Source: Xenopus tropicalis (taxonomy: Eukaryota; Chordata; Amphibia; Anura; Pipidae). From it: DNA of 64,000 nucleotides. The stretch spans positions 33,965,712 through 34,029,711 of the forward strand of contig NC_030679.2 of the NCBI RefSeq assembly GCF_000004195.4, written 5' to 3'. Made by a program: the position numbers and the translations under genes. Positions 43,831 to 54,400 of the stretch are shown here, in pieces (the first letter of the stretch is position 1; each line of letters begins with the position of its first letter). A model generated the notes under the pieces. That model saw only the letters and a program-made list of their open reading frames with translations. It was not told the DNA's origin and did no database searches.

Positions 43831-44017
43831 ACAATATGCTCCATTGTGATTGGATGTCTGTGACTCTACTACCATCAAGAGTTTAAATACCGGGGAATTC
43901 CCTACCAGTCATTTGAACTGAAGAAGCCACTCAGATGAGTGGTGAAACGTTTTCAAGAAAAACTCAGAAAAGTCCAGTTGTTTTAGACTTAATTCTACTA
44001 GATACTACAATATGCTC
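43831..44017 (+). mobile_element. 165-bp retroposon with 11-bp target duplication
   Basis: The insert 43842-44006 is flanked by ACAATATGCTC (43831-43841, 44007-44017). Near its 3' part is a perfect hairpin CCACTC-AGAT-GAGTGG (43927-43942) followed by TGAAACGTTTTCAAGAAAAA and AGTCCAGTTG. This signature recurs in 3' ends of vertebrate non-LTR retroelements. Most likely a SINE or a 5'-truncated LINE. Confidence 0.75.
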
Positions 44018-44104
44018 ATTTTCCATAGACTCCATTTTAATCAAATAATTCATATTTTTTAAAAATGATTTCCTTTTTCTCTGTAATAATAAAACAATAC
44101 CTTG

Positions 44105-44436
44105 TACAGGTATCGGACCCCTTATCCGGAAACCCGTTATCCAGAAAGCTCCGAATTACGGAATGCTCGTCTCCCATAGACTCCATTTTAATCAAATAAT
44201 TCACAATTTTAAAACTGATTTCCTTTTTCTATGTAGAAATAAAACAGAACCTTTTATTTGAATCCAACTAAGATATAATTAATCCTTAGTGGATGCAGAA
44301 CAATCCTATTGAGTTTAATTAATGTTTTATTGATTTTTTAGTAGACTTAAGGTATTGAGATCCAAATTACGGAAAGATCCCTTATCCGGAATACCCTTGG
44401 TCCCGAGCATTCTGGATAATGGGTCCTATACCTGTA
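44105..44436. mobile_element. TA-type MITE, complete, 328 bp
   Basis: The element 44107-44434 starts CAGGTATCGGACCCCTTATC and ends GGATAATGGGTCCTATACCT followed by G. TA at 44105-44106 and 44435-44436 is the duplication, proven by the interrupted host. A TA target is typical of Tc1/mariner-like elements. Same length as 51696-52023. Confidence 0.92.
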
Positions 44437-44614
44437 CTTGATCCCAAGTAAGATATAATGAATTCGTATTGGAAGCAAAACAATCCTACAGGGTTAAATT
44501 GATGTTTAAATTATTTTTTTAGTAGACATAAAGTATGGTGACCCAAATTAAGCAAAGATCCATTATCTGGAAAACCCCAGGTTCGGAGCATTTTGGATAA
44601 TAAGTCCCATACCT

Positions 44615-45375
44615 GTGTTAAAAGTTAAGCTTAAATGTGGTTCTGCTACCTTATTGCTATTAGAGGTATTGTGCTGAAGAGAAGTACTGTGCAATTGCCA
44701 AGTGCCTTAATATAACTTTAAGATGAAGTCCATTGGAAACACATTGGCATTCTGCACTTGCATTTTGTCATATTCGAGGAATCCCATTATTGGAAATGGA
44801 AAATGACTTTGCTAAAAATCTATACTTCTATAACTTGATGGATATATCGCAAAGTACATATTATATAAAGAAAAAAAATCACCTGTATTTCGTAAATAAA
44901 TTGAACAATTTATTCTTAATATTTGTAGCTAAGTTAACACTTTATGATAAGCTTCTGTGGTTTCATTTTTTTATATTTCTCTCAATGGCTATTGGTTAGT
45001 CTATTTTCTATACATCATTGGAGCACTAATATGTTGTGGACAACAGAGGTGGAATCACACCACTCAAAGTCTAAGGGAGTTACTTTTGGTGGCTTACATT
45101 TTAACAAGAACGAAGAACGGCACTGCATTAATCCATTCTCATGACAGTCCTAAGATTAGACAGAGAGCACAAAATGGCAGATACATTAATCAGTGCTTGT
45201 GACTGCATAATATGAACTCTCAGTGACAATCTTAAGATTGCAATCTTTTTTCTTTCCTTGTGTTTTGATCCTGGGTAGGAGGAATTATGATTTTTTTTTC
45301 TTCTCTTCTTGATTATCACTGAGGTATGGGAGACTTTCTTATTTCTATACACAGGAAAGTGCAGATTGCACATCC
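44615..45375. other. Unique AT-rich DNA
   Basis: Nothing recognised. Confidence 0.4.
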
Positions 45376-45379
45376 ACTT

Positions 45380-45680
45380 TCATTATGCCTTTGTGTGCTT
45401 TTGCCAGCAATGTATTCGATTATGTGATTATGGATGCCTGGTCCATTGTCCAGAAAGCAAAAATATCCACATGTAGATAAGCCCAGCAGCCGAGCTATTA
45501 ACTTTGCGGGATGCCTTTCAAGACACACTGTGGTCTGTTATATGTAATCTGTTCCTATTCTTCAAAAGGGAATACAATACAGTAAAAGCAATTCTAATTC
45601 AAAACAGGTCATGTGACAAATAAGTTTAATGTTCGGCAATAAAGTCAGATCTCATTTACCGCTTGCATTTTAAAAATCTG
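45380..45680. other. Complex unique segment, candidate conserved non-coding element
   Basis: Repeat-free, with GCCAGCAATGTATTCGATTA and CAGCCGAGCTATTAACTTTG. No coding signal. Function is inference. Confidence 0.2.
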
Positions 45681-47135
45681 AATCATTTGCTGTCATGACA
45701 CAGAAAGCAATTTATTCTTTTTTTTTTTCATTATTAAATCTGGAAAAAGTTGAACTGAAAAAGCAATATTGAAGAACAAGTACTAGCAGAAGAGATGATA
45801 TGAGAAACAAACACAATATTTCTGCTATCCGAGCATAATTTTCCCTACTCTGTTCCTTTTAAGCTCAATATAGCAAAATGACAAGGACTTTCAAACATAA
45901 TATTTGATGGCCTGGTGAATTGATATTGTTGTTTAACCGGCAGTACACAGTAACACATTTTAATAAAGCATATCTAGGTAGTTAATAAAATACAAGTCCA
46001 CATTTTCTTCTACATCAGTAATGCAGAATTTCATAAAGTGTAGAGGGAAAAAAAATCCCAAAATACTCTGGAAAGATAGGTTAGGATGACACAGGTTATA
46101 TTTTCAGCCCTATAACTTGTGCTTTGGAAAAAAAAAAAGTTGCATACATATATTTTTCTTATGTGGGGGTGGATAAAGGGAAGGGCAGAAAAGCTATAAT
46201 GAACATGGAAGGTAGACAAGCCCCAAGGCTGTGAGAAAAGAACCACTAGTTAAAGAGGGCTCATCATACTAGCTCATTGTATAGCTGTGCCACTGTAAAA
46301 TATTATAAGCAAGTTACAGTTGTGTCCAAATTGAAAAAAATGAAAAGGCATCTCTTTGTGGTTTGGAACTCTTCCCAGACTTTTATATATTAACAACTTT
46401 TTTGCCTTTTTGCAGCAACTTATTGATGGTAAAGTCAACTCTATAGTAAGATTTAGCGGTGGCTGCAATCAAGCTAGGCAGTGTTCAATCATTTGAATCT
46501 TATTATTAATTCGGGTTAGTCAAATTGTTGTTTGTAAACCTAAGGGAGCAGCTACATGTTCAAGTTTGTTCCTTAAATCAATGCAGTAATAATATTTTAA
46601 AAATTTAGTGCGTGTTTATCGAGGTTCCCTTGGTGTAATATTACATTTTGTTTAAAGATCAGAAACCATCAAATGAGACAAAAATTCAATAACTGGGGAA
46701 ACCAAGAAGGAGGCAGATTCTTTTTAACATCACTGTATATATAAAGAAAAAAATCTGAAAGGGTTGTTCTGTAATATTACATATGGGTTTTGTTAGTATT
46801 CTCCCAAACTCCTGTCTGCTGTGTTGTTGCATTGCAATATTTATAGCAGGATAACTACTGAAGTACTTTGTTTACTACAGTATGATTCATTTCATCAACT
46901 TATAATTTGAATTCATATTTTATAAGATATTGCACAAATAATTTATGGCGCTTTTTACATATTTACCAATGGATATTTTCCTAAATGTGCATAAATCCAT
47001 TTATATCCATGTAACTATATCTTGTTGAAGGGAAGCGTCACCTAACAATGAAATTTTAATATTTTCTAGACAGAAGAACTCTAATAAACTTGTATTATTC
47101 TGTAAGGCTTTTTCATTGTTTGAAATTGTCTGAAA
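45681..47135. other. Unique AT-rich DNA
   Basis: Nothing recognised. Confidence 0.4.
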
Positions 47136-47145
47136 TGTATAGAGC

Positions 47146-47290
47146 TGTGTGTGTCCCTAGCAACTGTTGACACTGTTGACAGTGGGTTTTTTTTATATTA
47201 TTTTTCCCATTCCTTTTCTCTCTACTTTGGACCATGACCATTGATCTTCCAGTTTCAGACCACTGACAGGTTGCTAGGGTCAGTGACGCT
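47146..47290. repeat. Inverted repeat, probable old MITE core
   Basis: CCCTAGCAACTGTTGACACTG at left and CACTGACAGGTTGCTAGGG at right are imperfect inverse complements, as in frog T2-type elements containing CCTAGCAAC. Outer ends not recognised. Confidence 0.5.
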
Positions 47291-48290
47291 CGTAGTTTCA
47301 ATGATAAACATGAGTGCTAAAGGGCAAAAACATTTAAATATTGTTCTTCCATCTATTTACTTTTAAAGTGTAGTTCCAGTTTGTACTGTTTGTATCATTA
47401 CATTTTCCAAGCTGGAACAATTTGTTCCAATGCAAAAAAATATTGTCTTAATATAAAAATGCAATTTTTGTTGGGGAGCAAGGATTTATTTCAACTGAAC
47501 TGCCACTTGAATCTACCAATGTAACCAAAATAACTATTTTCAAGGAAATCATTTCCAGATTATTACAATAAAAACAAAGATTTAACTAATGTAAAACTTT
47601 ATATGAAGTTTACAGATATGAAAAGGCAGAAGTGAACCCTTAAGTTCCACTTGACTTTTTTAAACATCACATAAACACCATACACTTACTCCAAAATGTC
47701 TTATAAGCCACCAATTGCTGTGCTTGGCAAGGTGTTTGAATTAATTAACCTTTATTCTATAGAATTTTTATATACTAATAGTATACCTGTATTTAAAATG
47801 CATCATGTTGGAATAACTAGTCCTAAATTTGCCCTTAATTCAGCAAGACAAAGTTGGAAGGTGCAGATGCATTGAGTTTTAGTACCAGTAACTCAGACTA
47901 CTTGGAAAAGAAATAGGGTATCAAATAGGTTTATTCTTGAAAAGGAAAGTATGGAGATGGATAATTTGAAGCAGATGGAGTTATTAAGAGGGAAACCACA
48001 AGATCAATGAAACGTGGAGAAATGGCAGAAACATTTTTGAAAAAAAGGCCAAGGGACAGAAATAAAATAATAAAAAGAAATGCGACAAATAAAACATTAG
48101 GATGGAAAAAGGAGGAGCAGAATATGGACATAGTTGAAAAGAAGAGAAAGAAAGCAAGAAAACACACGGAAGAGAGGATGGTTAAATAAAAGTATAAATG
48201 GTGTACAAACTGGTTGTAAAGAAAAAACTAATACAATCTTGTATTGGTTATTGATTGCTTTATATGTTACTCTGTATGTCCAGTGTATGA
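47291..48290. other. AT-rich DNA with a purine-rich stretch
   Basis: About 47940-48190 is A/G-rich and gives a lysine/glutamate-rich 60-codon plus-strand frame (48007-48189) and a Phe/Leu/Ser-rich antisense frame. Both follow from composition, not coding. Confidence 0.4.
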
Positions 48291-48356
48291 AACCCACTTA
48301 TTGTACAGCGCTGCGGGATATGTTGGCGCTTTATAAATAAATGTTAATAATAATAA
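48291..48356 (+). mobile_element. 3' tail of an L2/MIR-like retroelement
   Basis: TTGTACAGCGCTGCGGGATA, TGTTGGCGCTTTATAAATAA and a TAATAATAA end are the classical 3' tail of L2-type or related SINE elements in frogs. The 5' part is missing or unrecognisable. Confidence 0.75.
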
Positions 48357-48599
48357 CTAAAGGACAACTATTACACTTGTGCTGGTTATATTGCATATTT
48401 ATTAATAGTCATCCAATTAATATTCCAGGACATTGTATCCATAGCTTTGTTTATTTGTGGAACCTGGAAGTCACGCATATACTTAATTCATCTAGCATGT
48501 TGTAGCTTTAAAATTAATTATAGATGTCATTCTAATAAAATGGCACTAAGTTGAATTAGAAAACAAATCTTCTTTGTAATAAAACCTGTGAAGAACGCT

Positions 48600-48684
48600 T
48601 TAAAAAAAGACGTGGTCCCGTCAAAAAAGTTTTAAAAAATTTTCTGCAAAGCTAAACGGGACTCTTGGGATTCTCTCGTCACTA
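48600..48684. mobile_element. Right end of a hAT-like MITE
   Basis: AAAAAGACGTGGTCCCGTCA, then AAACGGGACTCTTGGGATTC and TCTCGTCACTA match the right half of the TAGTGATGAGC family. 5'-truncated. Confidence 0.6.
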
Positions 48685-48749
48685 ACTGTAAATAAACAGT
48701 TTTATATCACCTAAACCAAAGTAGGACCATAATATAAAATATACATTTG

Positions 48750-48909
48750 GAGCAAGAAAAATGGCCAATGTCTTCTTTTTATTTGGCGTGAGAAAAAACT
48801 ATCATGGACTCCAATGCATTTGCCAAAATTTTGAGGAAATTTCAGAACTTTTGCAGTAGTTTCACAAAATGTTTGGTAAAGTGACATGAGGCAGGTTTGC
48901 TCATCACTA
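48750..48909. mobile_element. Partial hAT-like MITE
   Basis: ATGGACTCCAATGCATTTGC, GTAGTTTCACAAAATGTTTG and the end GCAGGTTTGCTCATCACTA match the family. Left end missing. Confidence 0.7.
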
Positions 48910-49324
48910 TATATGTGTGTTGTTTGTTTTAATTGAGTAGTGCTACCTTAGGAAACCCAAATAACTCTCAAGGGAGATCAATCTATACTTTTTCTCATGC
49001 ATGCACTCCTATACATTGTACATTTACAGCCCATATACAGCTTACACAGTATGGGGGAGGATGCAAGATTCCATTTTATAAGACAAGTGAAGATCTGTTT
49101 TCCACTGTTTGCTGAGTGTGTCAGTAGTTTTAGCTGGTTCATCAATTAGGAGAAAATAGTACTGTCCTATTTTTCTATTGTGGGAAACCCAGGTAAATAG
49201 TTTAATTTAAGCAGAGGAAAGGTTTTTCATTTTACAAAACATATTGAATGAGAGAAAACTGACTAATTTGTGGGTCTAAGGTAAAATTGAGGATTAGTTG
49301 GTTGAATGAAGTGTAAGTAGGGTC
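48910..49324. other. Unique DNA
   Basis: Nothing recognised. Confidence 0.4.
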
Positions 49325-49507
49325 TGTGGGGCTCATTTATAAATACTGGGCAAATTAGCACCTGCGCGGTAACACATAGCAACCAATAATATGTTTGCTT
49401 TTGTGGTTCTACCTGCAGCTGACGGGGAAAAAAAGCTAATCACTGATTGGTTGCTATAGTTACTGCCCAGGTGCAAATTTGCCCCGTGTTTATAAATGTT
49501 CCCCTGT
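49325..49507. mobile_element. 177-bp palindromic MITE (GCAACCAATCAG family)
   Basis: The element about 49328-49504 starts GGGGCTCATTTATAAATACT and ends GTTTATAAATGTTCCCC. Inner arms GTAACACATAGCAACCAAT and GATTGGTTGCTATAGTTAC pair over most of the length. TGT on both sides may be a 3-bp duplication. Confidence 0.8.
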
Positions 49508-49986
49508 GACTCTATCAGATAATATTGTACTTTGAGCCTTATTCAACAAAAAATGGTTGAAATTTACTCTTATTTATGGTGGGTGTCCATATGTAGGAAC
49601 CCACAGTAATCACAAAGTGTAGATTTTTTACCTGGTCCGGTGCTCTTCTATGGAATAAAATGTACCACACCAGGAAAGTTTCTAGAGTAGCACCATTCCA
49701 CCATCTTTCCCAAGTGTCCATGTAAAGACATTACAGTAAAATCAGAAAATTTGATATTACTGCGTAGATGCAAGTCACCCAAAGGACACCTGGGAAAGGT
49801 AAGTAAAAAGGTGGTACATTTTTGCTTTAGATATTGGTATGGCCCCCCTTCCCCCCAGAGAATAAGTGTTTCCTTGTCCTTAACCACATACTGTACAGCA
49901 GAATAAATTTCTTACAAGCTAAATTATTTTATGTACTGATCTAAAATATCAAAACCTATTGTTGAATGTTCCTTAGAAAGGCTACT
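49508..49986. other. Unique DNA
   Basis: Nothing recognised. Confidence 0.4.
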
Positions 49987-50067
49987 ACAGATATGGGATC
50001 TCTTATCTGGAAAATCAGTATTCAGAAAGCTTCAGATGACAGTAAACCCATTTTCCATAGAAATCAC
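49987..50067. mobile_element. Left end of a TA-type MITE
   Basis: ACAGATATGGGATCTCTTAT, then CAGTATTCAGAAAGCTTCAG and CATTTTCCATAGA match one end of the CAGGTATGGG family. Truncated. Confidence 0.65.
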
Positions 50068-50815
50068 ACATAATCTCTGCAGGACTGGAAAAAAAAAATG
50101 ATGCCCACAGCTGTCATAGCTTCGATCACTTATATATTACAGTGTGATATCCTGCAGAAGGGGTTAAGTCTAACAAGATGTTATGGTGCTAATGCAAGGA
50201 TAGGGGATTGTCTAACAAAAGCAATATTACTCAGCTTTGGCCTTAGGTCAATCTAATGCAAGTTGCTGATATGATCTCCATAGACATCTATTGATTTAGA
50301 CATCAAACGGTACATTTTCTCTGACATTTCATGGTCATTTTTTCCCCCCTACAGTCAACAGGTCTGTTCTCTTCACAGTTAAATGTCATTTTGTCATATA
50401 TGCTGATTGCAGAAATGTAATAGAAACCCATTTGGTCGGGTATATTTATGCACATGATTCATATAAAACAGATCATGGACATATTCAGTAAATGAGGTGA
50501 AGAATGGTTAAGTATTTTGTTTTTAAAGGAGCTTTAGCAACCTCTGATGGACATTGAGAAACTTACACCAGTGCTTTTGTGTGGATTGTTATTCCCAATA
50601 TTGCCATTAGGAAATATTGCTGCAGTTAAGAGGAGCAGCAAAACTGCAAAGCCTACAGAAATCCCTATACTATAAGCTCTATTATTTCCCATACAACAAC
50701 CAAATTTGCTCTGATAATAATATATATATATATAATGTTTCCTTTTATATTAAAAAGTTACATGTCCAGTAAAATGGCAGCTTTCACAGCATCTGAATGG
50801 CAAGACATATTCTAG
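50068..50815. other. Unique AT-rich DNA
   Basis: Contains only a short TA run near 50721. Confidence 0.4.
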
Positions 50816-50825
50816 ATAATATAAA

Positions 50826-50960
50826 TCAGGCCTTTCCAGCTGGAGACCCAAGGGCCGGATATTGCCCTCCAAGGGATTTGGCCTCCAGACTGCTCATGAA
50901 TTTTATTGCCCTCTTTTAGTGATATCATGGTTTCATATCTAGCCCTCAAACACACATTAC
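50826..50960. mobile_element. Possible hAT-like repeat fragment
   Basis: CAGGCCTTTCCAGCTGGAGACC and GGCCGGATATTGCCCTCC resemble a dispersed frog repeat with a CAGG terminus. No second end seen. Confidence 0.3.
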
Positions 50961-51690
50961 AGTAAATTTGACGCATTATATGAAAACAGATGCTTTGGCT
51001 ACAAATAAAGTTTATGCCATAAGTGATTTATAATGGATGTCTTTCTTTAGGAATGGCCATGGCAGAGCATTCCATGCAAATCTATTTAATAAATAAATTG
51101 GATTTTACACCGTGCACTATGATGTTAAAATGTTTTTAATGCTATTTTGACATACCTATATAAATGTGTTCATAGGAGGAGAAAATAATGAGGCCAGATA
51201 GGTGACTCCTACATCTTTAAATATAGTGCAATGTTGACAAATCATCTATGTATGTATCAATATAATCATTTAAGGATTCAGAAAAAAAAAGTTTGACTCA
51301 TGCAAGGGCAAACTGACAGTGAGATTGTGATTGGCTTACACCTTTGAGCAGTACAGTTTTAAAGCAATTATGTTGGCCTACATCCTACATAAGGGACTAA
51401 AAGACCACTTTAATATGTGTAATGGCTTTTTTGTTTTACTCTTACATTTTATGCATCTTATGCATTTTCCTAATCCTATTGTTTTCTTCTTTACAAACAG
51501 TTTCTAATACTTTTTTTCTTCCAGCTTTATATATAGGCATACGTTGTGAGTAGATATCACCACTCAGTAGCTATACATTTTTAAATGTATTTAAAAAACG
51601 ATTTGGAGCTGCTATATTGCTTGCTAAATGGAGCGATATATATACACATTGTAGAATAGCAAAACAGAAATGATAAATATATATATATAT
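50961..51690. other. Unique AT-rich DNA
   Basis: Nothing recognised. Confidence 0.4.
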
Positions 51691-51693
51691 ATA

Positions 51694-52025
51694 TACAGGT
51701 ATAGGACCCATTATCCAGAATGCCCGGGACCAAGGGTATTCCGGATAAGGGGTCTTTCCATAATTTGGATCTCCATACCTCAAGTCTACTAAAAAATCAA
51801 TATAACATTAATTAAATCCAATAGGATTGTTTTGCATCCAATAAAGATTAATTATATCTTAGTTGGGATCAAGTACAAGGTACTGTTTAATTACTACAGA
51901 GAAAAAGGAAATCAGTTTTAAAATTCTGAATTATTTGATTAAAATGGAGTCTATGGGAGACAGGCTTTCCGTAATTCGGAGTTTTCTGGATAATGGGTTT
52001 CCGGATAAGGGATCCCATACCTGTA
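51694..52025. mobile_element. TA-type MITE, complete, 328 bp, in a (TA)n tract
   Basis: The element 51696-52023 starts CAGGTATAGGACCCATTATC and ends GGATCCCATACCTG-like GATCCCATACCTG. It sits in a TA microsatellite (TATATATA on both sides), so its TA duplication is embedded in the repeat. The arms contain GAATGCCCGGGACCAAGGG and GGAGTTTTCTGGATAATGGG. Confidence 0.88.
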
Positions 52026-52057
52026 TATATATATATATATACTGTATATATACATGG

Positions 52058-52667
52058 TACAGGTATGCGACCTGTTAGCCAGAATGCTTGAGACCTGAGG
52101 TATTCCGGATAAGGGATCTTTGGATCTCCAAACCTTAATTGTGCTAAAAATAGGGATGCACCATATCCACTTTTTTGGATTTGGCCGAACCCCTCCCCCC
52201 TGAATCCTTCATAAAGGATTCGGCCAAATACAGAACCGAATCCGAATCCTAAATCTTGGCAGAAAATGTTTTCACTTCTGTATTTACTTAACAAATAGGC
52301 ACGTGATTTGAGGATTCGGATTCGGTTTGCCCAGGACTGCCGAATCCGAATCCTGCCGAAAAAGGCCAAATCCTGGTCGAATACCAAACCAAATCTTGCA
52401 TTTGGTGCATCCCTAATAAAAATAATTTAAAAGTTGATTAAACCCAACAGGATGGTTTTGCCTCCAATATGGATTAATTATATCTTAGTTGGAATCAAGT
52501 GCAAGGTACTGTTTTATAATTAACAAGAAAAGGGAAATACATTTTTTTAAATGTGTAAATTTAAATTATTTGCTTGGAATGGAGTGCTATGGGAAATAGC
52601 CCCCCCCTACCCATAATTTGCAACTTTTTGGATAACAGGTTTCTGGATAATGAATCCCATACCTGAA
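52058..52667. mobile_element. TA-type MITE interrupted by a hAT-like guest
   Basis: The host 52060-52665 starts CAGGTATGCGACCTGTTAGC and ends GAATCCCATACCTG. It is interrupted at CTAAAAA/TAAAAAT by 52151-52415. Without the guest it is about 335 bp, close to the 328-bp family length. Confidence 0.85.
52143..52423. mobile_element. hAT-like MITE (TAGGGATGCACCA), 265 bp, nested
   Basis: The element 52151-52415 starts TAGGGATGCACCA and ends TGGTGCATCCCTA, perfect inverted ends. Inside, GGATTCGGCCAAATAC and repeated CCGAATCCGAATCCT modules. The flanks share TAAAAA, consistent with a slightly diverged 8-bp duplication. The 166-codon minus-strand frame here is a by-product. Confidence 0.87.
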
Positions 52668-52679
52668 TATATGGTATAG

Positions 52680-53400
52680 TGTCCTTTAAAACTAATGTAC
52701 ATATTTTTTTCATTTTATATTAGGTACAGAACTTCAGAATATCTGCTTGACTTGACTGACTCTGCAGTGTGAGACACCAAGCTCCATTCCAGCATAAATC
52801 TGTCCAAGAAGAGATCACATGGCAGAAGTTGAAGGCCAAAACACACATTTTTTGCTTGTAATTGCATTAATCGGGCCTGGCTAGGATGCAGATATTCAGG
52901 AGATGTTGGATGCTGCACTTTTTGGCCGCGGTACCTTGGAGCCCACGTTCAGTCCCACTAAACCAGATGGGTGCAGTGACTGAATCACTTTCTGCGGGAG
53001 AAATAAGCCGTATTGTTTATGTGAAGGCTGCAGTGTGTAACTTGGGTTTTTTGCAATCCAAATGTCAGCTTCAATTGTATATTCTGCAATGTCTGAGTGC
53101 ATCTGAATTGCAGCAAACACAAGCGGTGATGGTAGCACTGACAGTGATTCAGCCGAGCGGCAGACAATCGCGCAGCACTTTCCCAGCCTGTATTCATTGC
53201 AAGTGTTTATTTCTGCTGACCTCTCGCTCAGCTCTCCTTCTAAATGAATCTTCCTTTTATCAGCAGTGTCACCGACTCGCTGTCCGCAGACATCGCTAAG
53301 GCACGGGCAATCCGCGCATGATCTTGTTCAGTGTTGCAACAACTCTTTTTCTGTTTAATTGCCCTGAGAGGCGAGCATGGGACCAAGTGCATTCGCTGAG
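52680..53400. other. Complex unique segment, candidate regulatory or exonic DNA
   Basis: Repeat-free and of balanced composition, with motifs such as TTGTAATTGCATTAATCGGG, GATTCAGCCGAGCGGCAGAC and GGCACGGGCAATCCGCGC. A 137-codon plus-strand frame (52886-53299) overlaps two minus-strand frames and has no domain. It has the texture of conserved non-coding DNA around developmental genes, but this is inference. Confidence 0.3.
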
Positions 53401-53628
53401 GGCTCAGCTCAGCACCAACCCTCTTTTTTTTTTTTTTACAAGCAGCTAATTAAAAACTTAAATTAGTTAAATATGGAAAGGACACTACAGACACAGGGCA
53501 GATTACCCAACTTCTCTCTTCTCGTTGTAATTTCAACTATAAAACAAAAAACCACCGTGGACATCAAATGCAGAAAAGCAATAAAGCATAAGAACCCCAG
53601 GCATCTCCCTAATATAACTTAAAGCAAC

Positions 53629-53747
53629 ATGTATGTATGTATGTATAACTTTATTTATAAAGCGCCACAAGGGTACGCAGCGCTGTGCAGTCTTACAGAA
53701 TACAAAATTACACACAGGGAGGACTAGTGATATAATAAATAAATACA

Positions 53748-53796
<49 letters not shown>

Positions 53797-53868
53797 AGTG
53801 CCATGTGGTATGAGACACATTAGGAAGGAGGTCCCTGCCCTGTAGAGCTTACAATCTAAGACCTGTTC
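53629..53868 (-). mobile_element. L2/MIR-like SINE, minus strand
   Basis: On the minus strand it reads CTTAGATTGTAAGCTCTACA, GGGCAGGGACCTCC, then CTGCACAGCGCTGCGTACCC and GTGGCGCTTTATAAATAAAG, ending in a (CATA)n tail. A (TA)n tract has expanded in its middle. Confidence 0.75.
53752..53796. repeat. (TA)n microsatellite
   Basis: TA run with one ATG interruption, inside the minus-strand SINE. Confidence 0.97.
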
Positions 53869-54059
53869 ACTGTTTATAGTTATGGTTATTCTGTTTATTT
53901 TAGTTTAATGGTATATGGTTCATTATTCTCCTGTTACACTACAGTAGCTAAGGCTCTATGAGCCTGTGTGAGATATAATATAACAAAACAAAGGGTCCTG
54001 GAGTGACCCCTTAAGGGTCCCCTAATGCATACTTGCAGACTACACATTATATTGACAGT

Positions 54060-54400
54060 CGCTTACTTTGATTTACCATAATGCCCCGTTATACCTGGAC
54101 AGCGCTGAACTAAATAAGGAGAGCGCTGAGGGACTGTGGAGGCAACCAGGGACAATTTCCTTCCAGGGTACAAAGGGTCAATGGATCAGGTTACCGGGCG
54201 GGAAAGAGCACTGCCCAACACCCCCTCCCCTTTGCCTGTCAGCTCACCTTGCAGCTCCTCACTCTTGTGCAGCACGGAGCGTCATCCCCCTCCCACCCCT
54301 CCCTGTGCAAGCGCGTCTAGCTAGAAAACTATTAGGCCAACAAGTTTCGCTTAACTAACATGTCTATGTTCTTCTTTCAGGTTCTGATTCTTTAAAAAAA
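54060..54400. promoter_or_regulatory. GC-rich CpG-bearing segment, possible promoter/first exon
   Basis: The most GC-rich non-satellite unique block, with CpGs in GACAGCGCTGAAC, ACCGGGCGGGAAAG, CACGGAGCGTCATCC and AAGCGCGTCTAG. On the minus strand CTGCAAG|GTGAGCTG is a strong splice-donor match (intron would begin at 54247). Upstream on that strand is a short frame from ATG that stops after eight codons, so any exon would be mostly untranslated. No TATA box or clear start site. Confidence 0.25.

Larger units (their letters stand above)
43780..44614. mobile_element. TA-type MITE carrying a same-family copy and a retroposon
   Basis: The host starts around AAGTAATGGATCCCTTATCC and ends AAGTCCCATACCTG. 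Guests are a retroposon (43842-44006) and a complete family member (44107-44434). Host sequence reads continuously across both once one duplication copy is taken away: the second guest interrupts CCTTGTACTTGATCCC at its central TA. Confidence 0.88.

Noticed and set aside
43920..43950. Hammerhead ribozyme
   Set aside because: The ATGAG...GAAAC spacing is suggestive, but the conserved CTGATGA core and a third stem are not present.
48007..48189. Lysine/glutamate-rich 60-codon frame
   Set aside because: Purine-rich DNA gives such frames. No homology or exon context.
51887..52387. 166-codon minus-strand open frame
   Set aside because: Runs across two different MITEs and a TA tract, so the apparent peptide is repeat translation.
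52886..53299. 137-codon plus-strand open frame in unique DNA
   Set aside because: No domain, no consistent splice sites, two overlapping minus-strand frames. Kept only as a complex segment.
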